Shown piece by piece: positions 5,385-10,071 of a DNA stretch of 10,071 bases; the first letter of the stretch is position 1, and the number at the start of each line of letters is the position of its first letter. The notes beneath the pieces are model-generated. The model had not been told where the DNA came from. It worked only from the letters and a program-made list of their open reading frames with translations, and ran no database searches. A program made the position numbers and the translations under genes. The DNA comes from Chlamydiota bacterium (lineage in GTDB: Bacteria > Chlamydiota > Chlamydiia > Chlamydiales > SM23-39), in assembly GCA_027449725.1 (NCBI GenBank), contig DAIDLB010000191.1:1-10071 (forward strand). Direction: 5' to 3'.

Positions 5385-6775
5385 TGTCCGGCCATCTGTT
5401 TTTGGATTCTCTCGATCATCCCACGGTCGAGGATCTCGTCATGGGCTTCGGTCAGATCGAGCGCCTCGAGATCGGACGGACGGACCGAACTGCAATCGGG
5501 AACGCTGGGCGTCCCCCACCCCTCTTTCGCTCCCTCCTGGACGAGCCGCGCGATCTTGTCGGCAAAGCAGCAGTAGACAAACTTCACATCGTCTCCGCCA
5601 TCCATCCGAAGGCCGACGAAGCGGCATCTCTCATCTCCAAGCTCATTTCTCGCTTCAACCGCCTCTCCCGGCACATGGCTTGCCCCAACCCCCAAAAGCG
5701 CTGCAAAGGTCTCGGCGAAATCGCTTTTGTTGGACGTTTTCATCCAGTCGTCGTACTCACCGTTGAAGCCGTACACGCTCCGTCCATCTTCAAAGTGGTG
5801 GATCCGCTTGGTGTAGGGAGCAAACTGTTTCATGTCGTAGACTTTTTTCCACTTGACGCAGCGGCCGTCCGGCGCTTTGCCGATGCACTCTTTTTTTACC
5901 AGGGAGCCTCCCTGCCTTCGGCACTCTTCGCATTTCGACCCCGGCTCTTTTGCGCACTCGAAGACGCGAACCCGTTTTTCCGCACCGGCGATCTCCCGGA
6001 TGCAGGGACAAGCCGGAGGAATTCCATCCGCCTCCCATCTCTCGGTCCTTTTCTCCGGCTTGACATAGGAGAGGACTAAAACGGCTTCTTCGCACGGCTT
6101 CGTCTCGGAATCGCGGTGTTTGTACCATCCGTGGACATCGAAATCCTTCGCGTCTTCGTGAGGGAACTGGTGGAGGTAAAACTCGCTCGCCGCATAGGCT
6201 GCCTTGAACCCGTTTCGGATCTCGGCCAATTTCGCTTTTGTCTTCTGCCGCCTCTTATCGGCGTTATCCCCATCGGAATAGATGTTGCGGCCGCCGTGCT
6301 GGTACCAATGCCCCCGGCATCGGTAGACCCGCTTTTCTTCCCATCCTGCCTGCGCCGCTGCCGAATGGTAGTTAGAGTGGCTGCAGGTGGCCGCATCATC
6401 GCGATGCGTATAGCTCGCCTCGACGCCGTAAAGATCATTTTTTTTGACCGTCCGGACATTGCTCGTCTTCAAATTCCGGTCTTCTGCCATTCGGCGGCGC
6501 GTTTCGGCTGCCAGCTCGTCGGCCGTCGACTTGTTGTGAAACCAGACGAGCCCCTTATCCTCGCGGGCAACCTCGACCTCATGGCCGGCGCAGCTCTGGC
6601 GCGATACCCGCCTCTCTTCCGGCTCCACATCGACGACCAGATGCTCGCGGATCACCGTGCGCCAGGTCTCCCCCTCTTCGCACTCGACATCCGGCGTTCC
6701 GTCGACGACTTCGACGATCTCCGTTTTGACGACGCCGATCGCAGGATAGGCGTCCATCCCGAATTCGGTGATCAT
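5381..6775 (-). CDS. traN: TraN-like mating-pair stabilisation protein, no visible signal peptide
   Basis: A 464-residue protein with 16 Cys. The C-terminus carries the TraN signature: VYCCFADKIARLVQEGAKEG (400-419), then WG, PDC (426-428) and the SDLEALDLTEAHDEI block (434-448). Further Cys clusters lie at 256-258 (CPC), 274-285 (CX7CXXC) and 297-306. F TraN (about 602 residues) is an outer-membrane protein that binds recipient surface receptors. Here the N-terminus MITEFGMDAYPAIGVVKTEI has no charged-then-hydrophobic signal. The ATG at 6775 is firmly set: it makes an ATGA overlap with traU, an AGGAAGAAGAG ribosome site precedes it, and an in-frame TGA lies eight codons upstream with no ATG, GTG or TTG codon between. 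The N-terminal residues up to about 230 look divergent. Either the export signal is lost or moved, or the start of the gene is damaged. The family call rests on the C-terminus, Cys content and position between traU and traF. Confidence 0.8.
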   Translation of the reverse strand: MITEFGMDAYPAIGVVKTEIVEVVDGTPDVECEEGETWRTVIREHLVVDVEPEERRVSRQSCAGHEVEVAREDKGLVWFHNKSTADELAAETRRRMAEDRNLKTSNVRTVKKNDLYGVEASYTHRDDAATCSHSNYHSAAAQAGWEEKRVYRCRGHWYQHGGRNIYSDGDNADKRRQKTKAKLAEIRNGFKAAYAASEFYLHQFPHEDAKDFDVHGWYKHRDSETKPCEEAVLVLSYVKPEKRTERWEADGIPPACPCIREIAGAEKRVRVFECAKEPGSKCEECRRQGGSLVKKECIGKAPDGRCVKWKKVYDMKQFAPYTKRIHHFEDGRSVYGFNGEYDDWMKTSNKSDFAETFAALLGVGASHVPGEAVEARNELGDERCRFVGLRMDGGDDVKFVYCCFADKIARLVQEGAKEGWGTPSVPDCSSVRPSDLEALDLTEAHDEILDRGMIERIQKQMAGQ

Positions 6776-7941
6776 GGCTGCTTCTCTTCTTCCTGAACTT
6801 CAAACCGCTCGGTAAAGTCTTTCACCCTCGAGACGACCGCCTCGGCCCTTTGGACATAGGAGTCTTTTAAAATGGGGTCGAAGACAAACCGGAAAAACTG
6901 CGGCATCTTCTCAATTTCTTCCCTCATTCGTTTGAAGCCGCCGCTAAACCCGTCGACGATCTCTTTCGCCTTTCCGCTCAAAGCGGAAGAGGCGGGGTTG
7001 AAGCAGCACCGCTTCTCATTCCAGACGAGGTAAGCAAAATCCTCCCCCCGGATCGGGCTGGACGTTCCCTTGCCCCAGCTCTCGGTCGGCTGTCCGAGGC
7101 TAAAGCATTTGCGGATGGAGACAGGGCGGAGAAGCTGCATCTTATAAAAGGTTTTGGGCATCCGGCGCATGCTCTGCCGTCCGCACCACCCCCCTTGCGG
7201 ATCGGCGGGGTCGTAGCCGTTCGGCCCCATAGACCACCAGCGGACCGTGTGGATCTTGCCGAGCATCCGGTAGACGAGGAGCGCGCTCGATTTGAGCGGG
7301 GTTACGTGGTGGGCGACATGGCCGCTCAACGGATAAATAGAGCCGAGGCACCCGGCGCACCACCAATACTTGTCCGTCTCCTTCCCGTCTTTGATCGCTT
7401 TGCAGTCTTGGGAACACTGAGCGATCATCTCGGGCGAGTGGTCGAATTCAGGGTCGGTAAAAATCCGGGCCAGCACGGGATGCTTCCAACTCGGGTCCCA
7501 CTCGGAGCACCAGGGGGGATTGATCTCTTTCCACTCTTTCATGCACTCAAAACCCGGTATAAAGGCGAGCACCCGGAATACCGGAAAGGGGATGTAGTGG
7601 ACATGATAAAAGCTGCTCTGGCTGGTCCCGCCCGTTCGGACGCCCCCGCGCTCATGCGCGCTCTTGGGGCTCAGGTCGAGGTTGAGCGACACAAATTTGT
7701 AGGGCGTCCGGGTCACTTCAACGATGGCGGCCGGCTCCCAAAACTTCAGCGGAACGCCGACGGTTCCATCCTTGAGGCAGACGCAGGCGGCGGGCATGTT
7801 GCCGTCGCCCGGAATCTGGATCGGAAACGCGCACTTCCAGCAGATTTCCGTAAACGGGTTGAGGAGTTTCCCTTCAGCTTCTTCCCGAGGTTCGGCGTAG
7901 GCGATGCTTGCAAGGGCCAAGAGACAGAGGATTTTTTTCAT
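6772..7941 (-). CDS. traU: TraU, periplasmic conjugation protein with C-terminal extension
   Basis: A 389-residue protein with a Sec signal peptide (MKKILCLLALASIAYA, cleavage after A16) and 14 Cys in the mature part. Family landmarks are ICWKCAFPI (33-41), AACVCLK (51-57), PGFECM (129-134), PPWCSEW (142-148), CSQDC (176-180), CAGCLGSIYPLSGHV (195-209), GGWCG (250-254) and RGEDFAYLVWNEKRCCF (298-314). TraU is needed for DNA transfer and mating rather than for the pilus itself in F, and its many Cys imply disulfides. F TraU is about 330 residues and, as I recall, ends near the RxCC block. Here about 75 more residues follow (315-389), charged and helical. A GGAG ribosome site lies eight bases before the ATG; it could pair with CTCC in a tiny 4-bp hairpin (7943-7953). 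The start overlaps trbC as ATGA. Confidence 0.93.
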   Translation of the reverse strand: MKKILCLLALASIAYAEPREEAEGKLLNPFTEICWKCAFPIQIPGDGNMPAACVCLKDGTVGVPLKFWEPAAIVEVTRTPYKFVSLNLDLSPKSAHERGGVRTGGTSQSSFYHVHYIPFPVFRVLAFIPGFECMKEWKEINPPWCSEWDPSWKHPVLARIFTDPEFDHSPEMIAQCSQDCKAIKDGKETDKYWWCAGCLGSIYPLSGHVAHHVTPLKSSALLVYRMLGKIHTVRWWSMGPNGYDPADPQGGWCGRQSMRRMPKTFYKMQLLRPVSIRKCFSLGQPTESWGKGTSSPIRGEDFAYLVWNEKRCCFNPASSALSGKAKEIVDGFSGGFKRMREEIEKMPQFFRFVFDPILKDSYVQRAEAVVSRVKDFTERFEVQEEEKQP

Positions 7942-8375
7942 CGGAGACGCTCCAATTTGGTTTTGGACATGGCGGAGGCGTCGCCCGTGGCGGCACTCTC
8001 TTCTAGAAACGGCTGCAGCCCGAAGTGGCCGTCCGCCCGGTCAATGTTGTCCCCATCCCGAACGAGAAGAACGGGAACAGATTCGACCCCGAACTCTTCG
8101 AAGAGCACAGGGTCGATATCGATATCGGCTTTGACGCCTTCTTTGCGCAGCTCCTGGACCTTCGCGGCAAAGGCCGAAAAGGAGTTGTCCGGAATGCCGC
8201 GGAGGACGAGCGTGCCGCCGGTTTTCTCGACCTCCGCCGAATAGGCCTTCCAACTCTCCATTGGAAGGGAAAACGACATAAAGACAACGAGATTGCGGTT
8301 GTCCGGTTTTTCTTCGCACTCCCTGCATTTGGGGGAGGCAATGGTTAACAGCACGGCGAGAATCGATGCGATCAT
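7938..8375 (-). CDS. trbC: TrbC, F-type pilus assembly protein
   Basis: A 145-residue protein with a short hydrophobic N-terminus (MIASILAVLLTIAS) for export. The core is typical of F-type TrbC: LVVFMSFSLPMESWKAY (29-45), GTLVLRGIPDNSFSAFAAKV (54-73), IDIDPVLFEEFGVESVPVLLV (from 85 to 105). These trace a thioredoxin-like fold with a Val-Pro at 100-101 in the cis-Pro position but no CXXC where the active site would be (FSLPMESW). A CREC pair (17-20) sits directly after the signal, before the fold, which is unusual. F TrbC is about 212 residues, so this one is short. In F it assists pilus assembly in the periplasm and interacts with TraW. Start and stop both form ATGA overlaps. Here it lies between traW and traU, while in F it follows traU. 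Confidence 0.93.
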   Translation of the reverse strand: MIASILAVLLTIASPKCRECEEKPDNRNLVVFMSFSLPMESWKAYSAEVEKTGGTLVLRGIPDNSFSAFAAKVQELRKEGVKADIDIDPVLFEEFGVESVPVLLVRDGDNIDRADGHFGLQPFLEESAATGDASAMSKTKLERLR

Positions 8376-8860
8376 GGTTTCACCGGCACTTGGTTGACGC
8401 GGATTTGCCCCTCGTCCGGCACGGCCGTGGCGGGGACCGCCTTGATTTTGAGGCGCGAGGTATACAGCCCCATCTGGTCAAAAAAGATCTCGCGGCCCGT
8501 CTCCTCTTCCAAAGCCGAGGGCGAGCCGCCAGTCAGAATCCAAAGGAAGCCGTCCCCGTGCTCTTTCGCCCAGGCGATTTGGGTTGGGTCGTCCCCATCA
8601 AAAAAGAGCATGTTTAGATCGAGTCCGGAGAGATCGACGAGATGGCTGGACGCTTCCCCGGCCGGAGGAATGCCGAGGGGTCCCGGGTGTTCAATTTCCC
8701 TCTGGACCCCCGCCAGAACTTGCGCCCCCACCTGAGCTCCCATCTTGCGGAAATGTTCTTCAAGATTTTCTTCTTCGATGGGAAAAAGAGGCCCTCTTTG
8801 CCCAAACTCTTTTGCTTCCAGACATCCAATCGCAATCAGGGCGAGCAGGACAAATTTCAT
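8372..8860 (-). CDS. traW: TraW, periplasmic pilus assembly protein
   Basis: A 162-residue protein (F TraW about 210). The reading frame is open upstream to 8953, but the ATG at 8860 is preferred. It overlaps the traC stop as ATGA, has GGGAG seven bases upstream, and gives a signal peptide (MKFVLLALIAIGCLEA, cleavage near A16). The mature start KEFGQRGPLFPIEE (17-30) matches the G-x-x-GP-x-(Y/F)PI motif of the family. LFFDGDDPTQIAWAKE (85-100) and LWILTGGSP (106-114) form the second conserved block. EIFFDQMGLYTSRLKIKAVP (124-143) followed by ATAVPDEGQIRVNQ is the C-terminal block with the usual late Pro. TraW is a periplasmic factor for pilus assembly that works together with TrbC and TraU, both encoded next to it. 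No Cys occurs beyond the signal region. Confidence 0.93.
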   Translation of the reverse strand: MKFVLLALIAIGCLEAKEFGQRGPLFPIEEENLEEHFRKMGAQVGAQVLAGVQREIEHPGPLGIPPAGEASSHLVDLSGLDLNMLFFDGDDPTQIAWAKEHGDGFLWILTGGSPSALEEETGREIFFDQMGLYTSRLKIKAVPATAVPDEGQIRVNQVPVKP

Positions 8861-10071
8861 GTTGTTTCTCCCAATAATTTTCGGACGGCTTCTTTGGCCG
8901 TGTATCCTGCGGCGATCAGACGCTTGAATGACTCCAACCGAACGCTCAGCCACTCGAGGCTGTCTGCGATCGGCATCGTTTCCTTCAACTCCTGCACCGC
9001 CTGAAACTCATCCGCCTTGGTCGAAAAGAGCATCGAAGAAAACGGATCGAGCCTCAGCTGCAGCGCCATGCCGGAGCCGCTCCCCTTGTGATAGAGAAAG
9101 AGCTCCGAGTATTGCCCCGCTTCCATCCGGAGGGACGCAAGGGCCGCCTCCTGCCCCTCGTCCAGGGCGACGAGGTTTTCCTTCTTGATCGCGTTGATCG
9201 AATCGTTGTCCTTGCCGAGCAGGATGAGCCAGTTCGAGTTCTGAAAGGCGGCCCTCGCTCCAGCGGAGCGATCGAAATCCTTGACGCTCTGCGTTCCGAC
9301 GACAAGCGCGCCGTTGTATTTCCGGAGACGGCGGGCCAAGGACTCGATGAACCCCTCCATCTGCGGGCTCTTCAAGAGGTCCCACGCCTCGTCGATGCAA
9401 ATCAGACAGCGGCGGCTGCGGTCGCCCATAAAAATCTGGTTTGTGATCTCGAGCATAAACATCTGTAAGACGACCGACTGCAAGTCGGCCATATTTTTGA
9501 GCTCTTCCGTCTCGATGACCACGAGGTTCGAGGAAAAATCGACAGCGCTCTCGCCATAAAAGTAGTTTCCGTAAACGCCCTTTTTCCCATATTTTTTGAG
9601 CCCCTCTTTCACGCTTTCGACGGCGCCAATCATCAGCTCGGAGTGGAACTTCATCGTATCGATGAGCTCGATCAAGGTGTCGATGGAAGCGTTTTTCCCC
9701 TCTTTTTCCCAGGCCATCTTGACGAGGGTCGCCAAAATGTCGGAGCGCTCTTTGTCGATCTTCTGCATCGGCATCGCCATCGTGGCGACGATGGAGGCGA
9801 CCATCTCGAGCGACGCGTTGTCCCCCTCATCCCGGATTGCGTGAAACGGATTCAGATCGAGGCGGCTCTTTTCGGAAAAGGCGAGATACTGCCCGTCGAG
9901 GAGATGGCAGAGCTTTTCAAAGCTCCGGCCGAGGTCGAGGACAAAGACCCTCCCTCCCTGGCCGAGGTGGCTTAGGATCATCTCCTGCATGAAGACCGAC
10001 TTCCCCGAACCCGAAGGGCCGATGACGATCGAGTTCAAATTCCCCTCGGTCGCAAACGGATCAAACGTCGC
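8857..10071 (-). CDS. traC: TraC/VirB4-family conjugation ATPase, C-terminal half (5' end outside window)
   Basis: The reading frame is open to the window edge; the visible 404 residues are less than half of a typical F-type TraC (about 875). It starts with DPFATEGNLN, the stretch that precedes Walker A in the family. Walker A is GPSGSGKS (9997-10020) and Walker B is CLICIDEAWDLL (from 9408 down), with the DE pair for magnesium binding and catalysis. VVGTQSV (about 9300-9280 region) is the VirB4 sensor-like motif, followed by NSNWLILLGKDND and the C-terminal helical lid. TraC is the cytoplasmic ATPase at the inner-membrane base of the conjugation channel, needed for pilus assembly and substrate transfer. 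The in-frame TTG at 10038 (within GNLNSI) is internal and should not be taken as a start. The stop TGA overlaps the traW ATG. Confidence 0.95.
   Translation of the reverse strand, partial: ATFDPFATEGNLNSIVIGPSGSGKSVFMQEMILSHLGQGGRVFVLDLGRSFEKLCHLLDGQYLAFSEKSRLDLNPFHAIRDEGDNASLEMVASIVATMAMPMQKIDKERSDILATLVKMAWEKEGKNASIDTLIELIDTMKFHSELMIGAVESVKEGLKKYGKKGVYGNYFYGESAVDFSSNLVVIETEELKNMADLQSVVLQMFMLEITNQIFMGDRSRRCLICIDEAWDLLKSPQMEGFIESLARRLRKYNGALVVGTQSVKDFDRSAGARAAFQNSNWLILLGKDNDSINAIKKENLVALDEGQEAALASLRMEAGQYSELFLYHKGSGSGMALQLRLDPFSSMLFSTKADEFQAVQELKETMPIADSLEWLSVRLESFKRLIAAGYTAKEAVRKLLGETT

Noticed and set aside
8114..8126. Short tandem repeat GATATC-GATATC in trbC
   Set aside because: It encodes the DIDID stretch in a conserved part of TrbC and is explained by the protein sequence.
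7195..8244. Long plus-strand open frame (349 residues) opposite traU and trbC
   Set aside because: TraU and TrbC on the minus strand have clear family motifs. The plus-strand product has no recognisable domain and is Arg/Pro/Ala-rich like other shadows.
8861..8953. Longer start for TraW at 8953
   Set aside because: It would add a basic 31-residue leader that overlaps traC and hides the signal peptide; the ATG at 8860 has the signal peptide, the ribosome site and the ATGA overlap.
9777..9794. 7-bp stem with 4-base loop inside traC
   Set aside because: It lies in conserved coding sequence with no T-run and no regulatory context, so chance pairing is the simplest explanation.

Overview
The window is the downstream part of an F-type conjugative transfer (type IV secretion, mating-pair formation) operon, read entirely from the minus strand, followed by a type II toxin-antitoxin pair on the same strand. 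In transcription order (high to low coordinates) I read: the C-terminal half of the TraC/VirB4 ATPase (runs off the window edge), TraW, TrbC, TraU, a TraN-like protein, TraF, TraH, a short TraG, a DsbB-like thiol oxidoreductase, an unrecognised outer-membrane beta-barrel protein, then after a 93-bp AT-rich gap a Phd/YefM-type antitoxin and a PIN-domain (VapC-type) toxin whose last codons run off the left edge.

The transfer operon is extremely compact. Eight of its nine gene junctions are four-base stop/start overlaps (seven ATGA plus one preferred GTGA), and the ninth (TraG to DsbB-like) overlaps by 13 bases with a strong Shine-Dalgarno sequence. The proteins should work together: TraC powers assembly in the cytoplasm, TraW, TrbC, TraU, TraF and TraH act in the periplasm on pilus assembly and retraction, TraN-like and TraG stabilise mating pairs, and the DsbB-like protein may recharge disulfide formation for the Cys-rich TraU and TraN-like proteins. 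Several members depart from the F-plasmid versions: the TraN-like protein has no visible signal peptide, TraG lacks the long periplasmic C-terminal half, TraH is nearly Cys-free, TraF has no CXXC, and TraU has a C-terminal extension.

Base composition differs along the window. By hand count the line 661-720 is 33% GC and 1-60 is 38% GC, while 9901-9960 is 60% GC. The transfer genes and the toxin-antitoxin pair therefore probably have different histories. The organism is Gram-negative (signal peptides, outer-membrane barrel, F-type transfer proteins). The order traC-traW-trbC-traU-traN-traF-traH-traG with short family members recalls transfer clusters of host-associated bacteria such as Parachlamydia-like Chlamydiae or Rickettsiales, but that is an impression, and I cannot name the taxon from sequence alone. 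The sequence does not show whether this is a plasmid or an integrated island.

Almost all plus-strand reading frames are shadows of the GC-rich minus-strand genes. No RNA gene, insertion sequence, CRISPR array, origin or convincing terminator was seen.
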